From assembly GCA_907165275.2 (NCBI GenBank), contig OU015652.1, forward strand, positions 5,719,001 to 5,783,000: a stretch of DNA of 64,000 nt. The letters are read 5' to 3'. Every line of letters begins with the position of its first letter. Position 1 is the stretch's first letter. The translations under genes were made by a program, and so were the position numbers. Positions 12,867 through 23,508 of the stretch are shown here, one piece after another. The notes under the pieces were generated by a model. That model was not told the origin of the DNA. It searched no databases and saw only the letters and a program-made list of their open reading frames with translations. Source of the DNA: Zygaena filipendulae (taxonomy: Eukaryota > Arthropoda > Insecta > Lepidoptera > Zygaenidae).

Positions 12867-13113
12867 AATAGCTGTCCCACGTGGTCACACTGCACCCGCG
12901 AGAACTCCGAAATTCCCGCGGAATTGTTTCATACAAATTTTGCAACCCCTTTTAGTCCCCTTAGGGTTCAAATTTTTAAAAATCCTTTGTTATCGAATGC
13001 CTATGTCGTAAAAAGAACACACCTTCCAAGTTTCAGGTCTCTACTATCAGTGGTTCAGGCTTTGCGTTGATCCGTCAGTCAATCATTTAGGACATGGCAG
13101 GCATTTTATATAA
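12867..13113 (-). mobile_element. Family C repeat (Helitron-like ends)
   Basis: Shares 'aacacaccttccaagtttcagg', 'gcgttgatccgtcagtcaatcatt' and 'ggacatggcaggcattttata' with the reverse of 45050-45294 and 40541-40760. The terminal TAGCTGTCCCACG corresponds to the common hairpin-CTAG end. Confidence 0.65.
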
Positions 13114-14223
13114 TATTTGTTAGTATCAGGCAATTATGATAATAGGGTTAAAATAAGCTGAAATTCATTATTTAACTATCTCGAACACAAAAATTGTATT
13201 GATTGAAACAAATCTCATCTCCAAAAGGACTTGCAAACATTCCTGTTCCTTCCTGACATACAGCCGCATTTTGCTGTACGACAACCAGCACTAATTACTG
13301 TTTTCACCGACATCCTATACGTTTACGGGATCCCCTAAGCGTTGTTTTGTGACCATTAGAAGATTGTTTCTTTCTTCACTAACTTTACTAACTTTTGCCG
13401 CTTGATCGGAAATATGTTATGAAAGAAATTCATTAAGATTTAATTTATTGACCGAAAAATATAAAGATATTCGTAACCGTACGATAATTACTATCGTTAA
13501 CATACGATAATTTGTGCCTCGTGATCGTACACATTTATGACAAAAACTAACTAGAAGATATGTCTAAATAGTCATAATCCTGATAAGTAATGGTTAACTG
13601 ATAATTTTACGCCCCTGGTACTCTGGTTGATATAATAATAAGCTCGCTTCAGGTTGCCGACACTAGTCCCATTTCGTTGGAAAAGGAGTAGTAGCGCCCG
13701 TTATCTTATATTCCACAGGAGTAATAGACGGACTCCTCTTGTCTCTTATCCCGGATTTTATGAATGTTCAAAAAGCACATGCGGTTTTCACATTTATCTC
13801 GTTTTGATTGCGATTGTTCTTCAAAAAAATTTCCACAAAATCATCAAAATTTTTGGTAGTTTTTGGTTTACCTACGAGTATATTTTGAATTAGCGCCTGA
13901 CCGTCAATTAATTTTGCAGTTTTGGGCTTAGAGGATCCAGAATCTAAAGAACTCAGTGTTTCTCCCTTCTCGTGTAAAATAAGCTAAAACTGAGTTTGTG
14001 CATTGTCGAAGCCATCCGTTCGGAATTTCGTATTGAATCGAGCAGTGGGCGAATCCCTTAACTAATTTTTCAAAATTGTTTTCAGGTCCAGGTTTCGTCC
14101 ATTTTTTGATGATTAAATAATAAGTTTTGGCTTATATTTTTATAACAGTACCTAACTTATTTGACTGTTCAGTCTTGACATAGCACACACGCAACTTATA
14201 TGTAGGTATTTAATAATTTACTA

Positions 14224-14404
14224 TCTGCTCCCGGTTAGCGGTTTCACTCGCGGTAATTTCGGAGTTCCCAGGGGAATTCCGCAATAAAATGTACCCCTTA
14301 AAACGTGTATGCAAAATTTCGTGGTTATTGGTTGAGCCGTTATGGCGTGAAAGCGTAACAAACAAACAAACACACAAACTCACTTTCGCATTTATAATAG
14401 TGAG
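14224..14404 (-). mobile_element. Lep1-like Helitron
   Basis: 'gcggtttcactcgcggtaatttcggagttccc', 'aacgtgtatgcaaaatttcgtgg', 'gcgtgaaagcgtaacaaacaaacaaac' and the end 'tttcgcatttataatagtgagga' cover the whole family length. The terminal CTAG is degenerate. It lies directly beside the right arm of the inverted repeat. Confidence 0.65.
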
Positions 14405-14405
14405 G

Positions 14406-15149
14406 ATTTAGGGCAGCATTATGAAGAAAGCACGTTTGGTTAACAGCATGATATAGTAAGATTTATGTGACATATTTTTACATTACATTACATTAGCTGT
14501 GCCCCATGGTTTCACTCCCGTGAATTTCGGAATTCCCGCAGGAACTCCCAATTTTCTTTAACACAAACCTTCTCCTGGTAGTTAAAAACCCAATAAAAAA
14601 AGAAATATTCACGTCGGTCGAGCCATTTGCGAGTTTTAGCGCGACAAACTAACAGCAGTTCTATAAGATTACGATACAAAACCTTGCTCCTTGCGCCACA
14701 AAATGAGACATATCTCAGTTGTTTTAAGTCCTATTTTAATGAAACTGGCATTTTTAAATAGGTAATAAAATTCTACTTAATTTTTATATTAAACAAATTT
14801 ACCGTAAGTGTAACGGTTTCTCAGTAAAAAGAGAATATTTTTGAAATCGCTTAAAAAAAAATCATATTTTGTCAAATATTTTTTTAAATATAATAGATAC
14901 GCTTTAGATGTCGGGAAATAAATTAAAGAACATTTAATAAGCTTTCAAATGACACCATACACAATCAGATAGACTTAATAGGTGCGATGTAATTAACAAA
15001 AACAAAAACCGTTGGCGGCCATGTTTATGACGTCACTGCTATCCCCTCCACCACTAAAAAACATTACAACAAGCAGTTTCGTAATCTACACAACGCCCTG
15101 AACACATCCATGCCTGTTGTAGGTATACATAAGAGATACCGACGAGATT
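14406..15149 (-). repeat. ~0.7-kb inverted repeat, right arm
   Basis: Reverse-complement partner of 12077-12793. The element portion begins at 14493 as TTAGCTGTGCCCC, a C-to-T change in the terminal CTAG, and ends at about 15147. Similarity again extends beyond that end into 14406-14492. The arms are separated by about 1.6 kb. Confidence 0.85.
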
Positions 15150-16267
15150 CGGTTTAGAGAAGGAATTTTCTCAGTTCGCCGCTCTACTATATAGATTTAT
15201 AATTGCAATTGATTAGAACACAAAATAAAGGCCACTTGTCAGAATTAATCTTCTTTTTAAAAGATTAAGAGACGAGTTGACTGATTTACTATCAAAATGT
15301 AGAGTCAGGAACGGAACTTGGCCTGGCACCCCAGGATGTTACAGTGAAGCATAAAATTTAGATTTATCTAACGTATAAGTATATTCCCTGAGAAAACTTT
15401 TTCGTAATTCAACACTGAGTGGCGAAAAGTCAATGCGGGCAGAGCTCTACCATGAACTAAATACAATTCCATTTAATACCATTCTAGAATATATTATAGA
15501 TTCAAGATCGTTTTGATATTGGTCTGATAATCGTGATCACAATACACCTAGATACCCATATTTTCCTGCCTGTCTATCTTCACGATGAGTAGACGAATTC
15601 AATCCTAAACTACCTATTGTAGATTACAATGCATGTTAGCGTCTGACGTCATACACGTTTGTTTATCGAAAGTGAAAGATTGTGACTTGGATTATAAAAA
15701 AATAAAATAAAATTGTTTATTTGAGAAGTCATTAGACATAATATTTACTTCGTGCTAATGTCCCGTCCTTTGTGCATAATGCACATAGCAGACGAACAAA
15801 AGAAAAATTGGCATCAAACTGAATAATATTGACGGTCACTTTTTGAGACAATAGTTCATCGTCATTTACTAGATCACTGTATGTACTTATTATACCTACC
15901 TACCTACGACTGCTGGACTTTAATGATTGTGGTGACTTCCAGACGTGGGTGGCCAACTTTTAAATAAACAAATAAAGATTTTTTTGCTGTTGTGATCCTA
16001 TAGGTATTATCATGATTTTATTTTTAAGGAAAGCTCCACAGTTTGAGCCCCAGTCTATATTTAAGTTGAAAAAACATAAAACATAAATTATTTTTAATAA
16101 CATTTTACATATTATACTTAGGTTACATAATTTACATACATAGTGCTGCTGCATCTTTACATTTAGGATTATTATCGATCCTATCCTATTGTGCACGTGC
16201 TCACCTCTCATCTCTCAGTAGGTATTTAAACCCCTAATACAGTAGGATGTAGTGTTGGCAGCCCTAT

Positions 16268-16299
<32 letters not shown>

Positions 16300-17068
16300 T
16301 AGAACGACCAACAAAGCATACACCGTAACATTATTAGTGATATCATTGGGTATTATAGAAGAAAAATTATGGCGCTATCTTAATTAAAGGTCGCCACAAC
16401 ACGCACAAAAAAGAAGCGATAGTGTTCTATTCTATGTCTACCTACCAAATTAGTGGCAAAAGTTACTACGGTAAAATAAAAAGACAAGGTATGGGCTATG
16501 GTCACTATAACCAGTACCTATTATATTATATTATCTGTGCTACAACGGATGGTTGCCAATAGAAATGATGTTTGATTCCCTACGGTTTTAATGATGCTAA
16601 ATCCACCTCGTCATTTTTATGAGGCGAAATTTGAAATAGTCATCACAAATTATTTTCGTTAGGAACATTTATGAACTCCATCCACATTGCGTAATAATGA
16701 ACGATCTGGACAGAATTCAGAACAGCTGTAAAATTTTGCGTGGAAGTAAAGAAAAAAGTAAAGAACTAGAACTATTAAAGATACTTATTATGCTTCCACG
16801 CTTGAGTTTTGATTTAGGTTTTAGCTTTACATAGGTAGATACTAGATACGTACCTATTATGTAAGTAAATAGTCAAAAGCGTATTTTTATAGGACATTTT
16901 TATTTAAAAACTACTAAAAGTAATTAAAAAGCTTTTTTATTAGGTACAGGTTTAAGTTACTATATTCACAAAGATGTACAAACTAATTAAATACTAACTA
17001 CATACCTTTGGTTATGGTAAACATAGGTTAAAGGTACATCTATCTTGTGCCTCGATGCCTTATCCATA
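15150..17068. other. Intergenic, no gene recognised
   Basis: AT-rich sequence with short frames lacking recognisable domains. The only clear structure is a (TTTA)n microsatellite at 16263-16300. Confidence 0.6.
16263..16300. repeat. (TTTA)n microsatellite
   Basis: About nine tandem TTTA units. A shorter similar run lies at 6121-6142. Confidence 0.9.
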
Positions 17069-17135
17069 TCCTTAATATTATAAATGCGAAAGTAAGTTTG
17101 TTTGTTTGTTTGCTATGCTTTGTCGCCTTACGTTC
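17069..17135 (+). mobile_element. Lep1-like Helitron 5' end fragment
   Basis: TCCTTAATATTATAAATGCG followed by 'aaagtaagtttgtttgtttgtt', the canonical 5' end. The rest of the element is missing. Confidence 0.6.
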
Positions 17136-17229
17136 GCTGCGTGACCATTTTCAACAAACTTTGAACCATGTGCGTTTGAGACCTAAATGAACTCGTACGC
17201 AACCTTTACTTCAGTGCGTCTGAGACTTA

Positions 17230-17420
17230 ATCCATCCATCGGTAAGTTACTCCTTGTAACATCAGCTATCTGCCAGTGAAAGTCCCGTTCAAATCGGTCC
17301 AGTCGTTTCTGAGATTAGCTGGAACAAACAGACAGACAGACAGAAAAAAATTTAATTTTTTTTATGTTAGTACGTAGGTACCTTATATACTTTCATATGA
17401 ATTTAGTGAAAAGCTATTAA
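17230..17420 (-). mobile_element. Family B repeat, interrupted by another element
   Basis: Matches 8530-8745. Its remaining part resumes at about 17928 ('ggaattacaatcagacactt'), so the intervening ~500 bp is a later insertion. Confidence 0.65.
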
Positions 17421-17421
17421 T

Positions 17422-17927
17422 CAGAGGGCACGGTAGTGCCCCTGCCAAGACGAGACAAGCGAAGCGGGAGCACTACTTATCTTTTCTCGAAGCGCTTCGT
17501 CGTTTTTTTGAAGCCTTATAACTTGGGTTTGGATTATACCAGATAAACGAAATTTTTGGGATATGTTGTCGATAGCGGACTTATCAAACTAACAAATTAA
17601 GTTTTTGTAATTGCATAGCTCTTATACTTTAGATTTTATTGATATCTAAAAAAATCCTGATTTCGTAACTGATTCACTGATGATCATCAAAACTCTTAGG
17701 GTATTTCCTAATGTCCTAGAAAGCTGAAATTTCGCATGTAAGTTATATAAGCTTGTAACTTTTATCCCCCGACCCCCTAAACTAGGGGATGGAAGTTTGT
17801 ATGAGAATTCTGCAATTTGACTTATAAAAAGAAATGAAATTCCACCAAAAACATTCTCATGTAAAATGATGCCAAGACGAGTCCATATGACGGGCACTGT
17901 CAAAAAGTTATCAGTTTTTGGTGGGAT
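17422..17927. mobile_element. ~500-bp dispersed element X (copy 1)
   Basis: Begins 'agggcacggtagtgcccctgcc' and ends near 'gtcaaaaagttatcag..tttggtgggatt'. A second partial copy is at 46155-46515, and a stretch of its right side recurs inverted at 46640-46730. It is inserted inside a family B repeat. The only reading frames are short; class unknown, probably a nonautonomous DNA element. Confidence 0.6.
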
Positions 17928-18955
17928 TTGGAATTACAATCAGACACTTAAATTTTATTAATATGTATAGATGTATTGATTTAACCACCGGTAGGTAAGT
18001 ATTCGTAGATATATTACAAGTAAGTAGGTACGAGCTTGGGAAAAGTAGGTACCTAAGACTCAATACAGAACAGACTCAAAACAGGTATAAAGTTGTGTGG
18101 CACCATAAGTTAATAAATTATGAAACTAATCAAATTAAAACTGAAGTCACTTTGTTGCCTATACGAAAAGCCACAGTCCACAACTTTTGGTCCACCGGCG
18201 AATCGTGGCTACCAGCCTACTACTGAATAAAGATTGTTTCTAATAATAATAAAAGTTTATAAATAGCGTATGAATCAGAATAATATTTCAACTGAACTCC
18301 AGAATAACATAGATCGCTACAGAAAAAAACAAAGTTACCTACTGAAACTCCTATATACACACACACCCACGTTCTGTCTCGTTTGTTTATAGAAATAGTG
18401 CACGGCTGTGAAATAATATGTTTTAACGTGAAATAATGCTCTACATACCTACATAGCTGTGATTGTATTTATATCAAAACCAACGCGGTTTTATTGTGTG
18501 TGTATGCGATTCCGAGCTTTATCTCATATAGTTGGTTGCCGGATAATCGGCTATAAATAGCATTTACACAACAAAGCGATCACAAATCTTTGCCGAATAA
18601 CGCGCCTGTCGATAAAATATACAGTGGGCGTAGAAAAGAACAATATTGAGGCTAGCTCTAGCTCTAAAATTAGTTACAAACATAATACGTTTTATATAGG
18701 TATACCTATTCAACCTATCTGAATGTGGTGGTTTAACTCAAGGAAAATTTAGATTTTTTCATATGATATGTAATTTTTCATGGCTTGTGTTTTCAAAAGT
18801 ACCTACCTACATTTTTTTTTCTACACGTAAGGAGCTCTACATAGTAGTTTCGGCGATACCTACATTATCCATCCTTCGATCGACTTGTTGAAGCTGATCT
18901 AAGAGTGCATCAGTCAGTAGGAATAAATTGTTCTACTGGAACCGTATTTTTTAAT

Positions 18956-19076
18956 CACTCGAAATATGTACTTACACGAATGCTCATCATACATTTTTCG
19001 AATTGCGAATCTTGCAATTCCGTGTGCGAAAAGTAGGTAATTCGAGTGAATAAAAAAAATCGGCCCCTGGCTGTGC
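18956..19076. mobile_element. Palindromic MITE (GGGGCCG... type), partial
   Basis: Contains 'cttgcaattccgtgtgcgaaaagta', 'attcgagtga' and 'atcggcccctgg', as in the fuller copy at 52849-52998. Confidence 0.6.
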
Positions 19077-19169
19077 TTACTATGTACCTACTACCTTTTG
19101 TGTGATCGCAGGTTTTCTCGCAGTGATGGGATATTTTCCCAATCATTGAGTGCCATACATATAGGTATA

Positions 19170-19352
19170 CTAGCTGTCCCCTGCGATTTCATCCGCGGTA
19201 ATTTCGTAGTTCCCGCGGGAATTCCGGGATAAAAACTATTTTATCTTTTAAGTTGAACCATATTATATATAATAAATGGTTGCAAAATTTTATCAAAATC
19301 CGTTCAGTAGTTTTGGAATCCATCGCGGACAAACAACGTGACACATGATTTA
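19170..19352 (-). mobile_element. Helitron, 'TATATAAATCA' 5' subtype
   Basis: Starts CTAGCTGTCCCCTGCG, contains 'ccgttcagtagttttggaatccatcgcgg' and 'caacgtgacacatga', and ends in 'tttatata'. It is the reverse of the units at 40.1, 40.36 and 48.1 kb. Confidence 0.75.
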
Positions 19353-19708
19353 TATACAACGTGTTAATGAATTAACTGAAAACCTGATTTACCCCATTAA
19401 AAAAAAATAAACAATAATATTATTAAAATATATTTTATGTCGAAAAAATTTATACTTAAGAAGTTATTCAACATTAGTTTGGAGGTGACCTATCTACGAA
19501 ATTCCAAGCGCTACGCCCGCGCCTACCGGCTCGGATTTTTTTGCTGCGGGCGGCGTACGCGCCAAATCTTGTATTATAAATAATTTGGACACGGGCTAGT
19601 AAAAGTGAAAAAATATAACCTATATTAAAACATAGTGCGATCGATTCGCTAGTTGATTCTGAGCAAACTACTTTCTAGTTTTCAGTTAATTCATTAACAC
19701 GTTGTATA
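19353..19708. mobile_element. ~356-bp element with perfect 31-bp terminal inverted repeats
   Basis: Arm 19353-19383 (starting TATACAACGTGTTAATG) is the exact reverse complement of 19678-19708. The interior has an AT-rich side and a GC-rich block (19508-19562, 'gctgcgggcggcgtacgcgcc'). There is no ORF of note, so it would be nonautonomous. It sits between two Helitron pieces. The true target duplication is unclear because the arms begin with TATA. Confidence 0.75.
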
Positions 19709-19763
19709 TTAGATTTCGGTGATTAGCTGTTCCCCGCATTAATTCCGGAGTTCCCGTGGGTTC
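19709..19763 (-). mobile_element. Helitron 3'-end fragment (CTAA terminus)
   Basis: 'ttagctgttccccgcattaattccggagttcccg' is the reverse of the first terminator of the composite elements at 40.2, 41.35 and 48.26 kb. Confidence 0.6.
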
Positions 19764-19854
19764 CCCGCGTTCCGTGGGTTTGGGCGCAGTTGTTCGGTTA
19801 AAATTTCACTCGTTTGAGTTGCAACCCTCAGAGTTTTTATTTCGTCTGAGTTGC

Positions 19855-20285
19855 AACCAAGCCACAGAACGATCGAGTTGTTTATATAACCTCAAAATAT
19901 TTGAAATTTCAGGCGCCATTTGTTTTCTCTCAACTCACATTGCAAATAAGACTGTTTTACATCCAATTATAAACTTTTTGTGACTACGACACCTCCCCTT
20001 TGTTCGTAAAAACTCCGATTAATTTATTTTTCAACGAATCCGGTTATTGGCGCAAACTTTGACACTTCTTAAACAATACATAGCTGTCAGAGTGAAAATT
20101 AACCTGCTTCGGAGATGGTTGTTTGGTTGCTGCACTGAGCCATGGAACGGGTGAAACTACGCTCTGACAGTTGTCAGAGTAAAATTTCACCAAGCCACAA
20201 AACGGGTTCAGAGCGCGCTCGAGCGCGTTCGAGTGCATTCGTGCGAAGCCACGGAACGCACACCGAATCCACGGAACGCACACCC
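19855..20285. repeat. Degenerate repeats of 'agccaCrgaacG' type
   Basis: Variants of AGCCACGGAACGCACAC occur at about 19859, 20140, 20195, 20247 and 20266, mixed with 'ctgtcagagt' units, including the inverted pair CTCTGACA..TGTCAGAG (20161-20178). No gene is seen. Confidence 0.45.
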
Positions 20286-21001
20286 AAGGAAGTTATAAGT
20301 ACTACGTCGATATTTTTTTAAATATCGGACTCTCGATATACCGATATTTTTAAATAATATTTTCAACATCGGAGTTTGATAATATTAATATATTAAAAAA
20401 AAAATCGATACTTCAGTACATCGTATTTTTTTTAGATTTTACTGTTTTAAAAATACAATTGTAAGTTGGCTCAAAATTATTTACATAGTTTCTAATTCAG
20501 TATATTTACTAAACAAATTAAATTATAGACGTATGAAAATGTTAGGTTAACTCAGGTTCTCCTAGGAAGAATTTTTTTTTAACTTTTTTTGTTAAATCTC
20601 CTTTTTTTTCAAAAAAAAAGTTAATTTCTCACACAAATAGATAAAAGATTGAAACTGCCCTTTCGATTTAAAATTTAAATAATAATAATAAATAGCTTAC
20701 CTTTTAATTAAGACTATGGTTTTATAATATCCTAGGCAATAAAATATTATGACATGAATATCATATTAAATTTTCCATTTTCACAAAATGGCGGCCATGA
20801 ACATAAACAAAATATGGGGAAATACTTTTTATTTTCGTTTAAAAATTGTTGAGTAGATTGGTATTTGTTTACGATGATGTTGTATTTTAAATAATTGACG
20901 AGAAAAAATGAAAACCTATTTTAAAAAATATCGACTGTCTATATCTATTTTTCAATATCGAACTATTAATAATCGTCAAAAACAGTTTTAATTAAAGTAA
21001 A

Positions 21002-21047
21002 TATCGATATTTCTAAATAATAATATCGATATTTGGATTTATCGATA
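21002..21047. promoter_or_regulatory. Three TATCGATA (DRE-like) motifs upstream of fused
   Basis: TATCGATA occurs at 21002-21009, 21024-21031 and 21040-21047, about 190-240 bp before the fused ATG. In Drosophila this octamer is the DNA-replication-related element bound by DREF at housekeeping promoters. Its use here is inferred. The wider region (20300-21060) has other TCGATAT-like strings and could be part of an AT-rich repeat. Confidence 0.45.
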
Positions 21048-21239
21048 TTTTATCAAAGCCCACGTCCCACTGACGCACACTGACGTCTGACGAGTGACGG
21101 CTGACTGACCAATTTGTGCTGGTTTCAAGAGGTTAGGGTAGGTGTGTTCTGTGGGTTTGAACTTTGAAAACAAAACATTGGAGTTTGGACAAACAATTTC
21201 AGTCCTGACTTCCTGAGCTTTGTCATGTCCTTAATAAAC

Positions 21240-23459
21240 ATGGAAAACTATGTGGTTATATCTTTTGTTGGGGAAGGATCCTTTGGCCGGGTCTTTAAAG
21301 CAAAACACAAAGAAACAAATGCAGTGGTAGCTCTTAAAGTTATAAGGAAGGTTTGTTCTAGTTTTTACCCTTAACCTTTTTTATCCAATATTTTTTTTGT
21401 GCCCTTTTATATTTTGCTTTAAACATAAAGATACAAGTTTAGTGGTAGTTTTAAAAGGGTTCTAGCCATACCATTTAGTTTTTTTATCATTAGAAGTTTG
21501 TGTGTTCTTTTCTATTTTTTTATTAGTAGTTTGTCCACCTTGCATAATACTTACATATGTAAGTGCTGTGTGATGAATAGATTATTTTAAATTTATTTAT
21601 CCAGATAAATTAAAATTCATATCTAGTTATAAAGAAACTTTCTTCAATTGTGAATTATGGATCAATTTTATTCAATTCAGTCAGTAAAGATAGTAAATAT
21701 ACAACAGAATACTAATAATATACAGAACTTTTATTTTAATTGCAGAAAGGGCGCTCTGTTAAAGACTTAAAAAACTTGAGACAAGAATGTGATATCCAAA
21801 CACAGCTTAATCATCCGAATATAATCAGGATGATTGATAGCTTTGATACAGCAACCGAGTTGGTTGTTGTTACTGAATATGCTGAGAAAGAATTGCACAG
21901 TATACTAGCAAAGGAAGGTTGTCTAAATGAAGAACGAGTGAAACAAATCACTTGGGATTTAGTATCAGCTCTTTATTATTTACATTCACATAGGGTTTTA
22001 CACAGGTTAGATTATTTGTCTGTTCAACTCTACACAAATATTAATCATTTACTAAAAAAAACTAAACAAACTTTGTATTGGTAGATAGGTTGGTTTCTGC
22101 AAATGTTTAAGTGTCTATTTTGCATGGTTTCAGAGACTTGAAACCTCAGAATGTTTTGTTAGACAGTACTGGAAAAGCTAAACTCTGTGACTTTGGTTTA
22201 GCTAGAATAATGACAAATGCAACACACATTCTCACTTCAATCAAGGGTACACCTTTGTATATGGCACCAGAGTTGATTGATGAGAAACCTTATGATCATC
22301 AGGTAGGTAATCGATCATTCAATCAAATATAATTTATTGCACACACACAGTAAAAACACATTTTACAAAAACACAAGAAGTAAATACGTACAATTTACAT
22401 ACAATTAGTTATATTCATCTTTTTAGTCTTTGTGACATAGTTTAGTCTTTGTTGTAACATAAAGGCACCGAATTCTGACCACTGATGGATATGGCAAAAT
22501 GAATCCATCCAAAGATAAAAAAATTACTCAAGAGTTCATAAAAAATATAGCTTTTCTGAAATATTACATACTCTAATTTTAAATAATGAACATAATTCTA
22601 GCTTATATTGACTGTTTTATTTTATTTGGTATTAAACTGTAAAGGCTGAAAATAAGCCAAAAGCACCGTTTTCTGACCGACTTATTACAAAATAAAATTA
22701 GCACAAAAATAAATGTAAAATCCATTCACATTTTCTATGAACTCAGCAGTTTTTCTTTCCTCTAGGATCTTGACCTTTTTAAAAAAAAAAAAGCTCAATG
22801 CTGATCATCACATCATGTCAATCCTCTATAACAAAATAGAAATACTGTTTTTCATGAGATCATTAACCATTCATAAGTTTCTTAACTATATTCATTTATT
22901 GGAATGTTGTATAATTTTATAGGCTTATTTATGCTCATCTTCTCCCGTATGTCTTGTAGCGCTTTTCCATGTTCTCCTGCAAATACTTCAATCTGTTTTT
23001 TATTCATGATGATGCACCTGAAATAAACACTCGAGTTGGATGGAAACAGGAACATGGAGGAAATATAGTATCTCCTGATTCCTACCAATCCTATGTTGGT
23101 GTAATAAAGCTTCTATAACAAAGAATCCATTAAAGTTGGCATAGGTCGCATACAGGTGTATTATGTAAGGATAGCTTATGGAATGAATAACTGAATACGA
23201 AACACTCACAAAACAATCTGTACAAAAGATAAAATTAGCTTCATTTGCAAAGTGCAAAAACCCTGTTTACAACCAAAATGGTCGGAATTCGGAATGTTGT
23301 TATTTTATAGGGCTCCAATAATAAACCAATCAAGCATTTAAAGTCAATAAACCTCGAACTTGCCAGAGTATTCTCCAAAAAAAACCCAGATGTTTGTTTT
23401 CACCGATTTATGATTTTCACATTCAATCTGATGCAAACAGCACCCTTGCGTAGTTTTTG

Positions 23460-23508
<49 letters not shown>

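Noticed and set aside
15440..15455. ATG|GTAGAG as an alternative troponin C first exon supplying only M
   Set aside because: The donor is weak and there is no promoter-like context; the 10251-10274 exon is better but still unproven.
22460..23300. Similar 'caccg.attctgacc' / 'ggtcggaattcgg' strings in fused intron 3
   Set aside because: Short, degenerate and without consistent spacing; could not be supported as an element.
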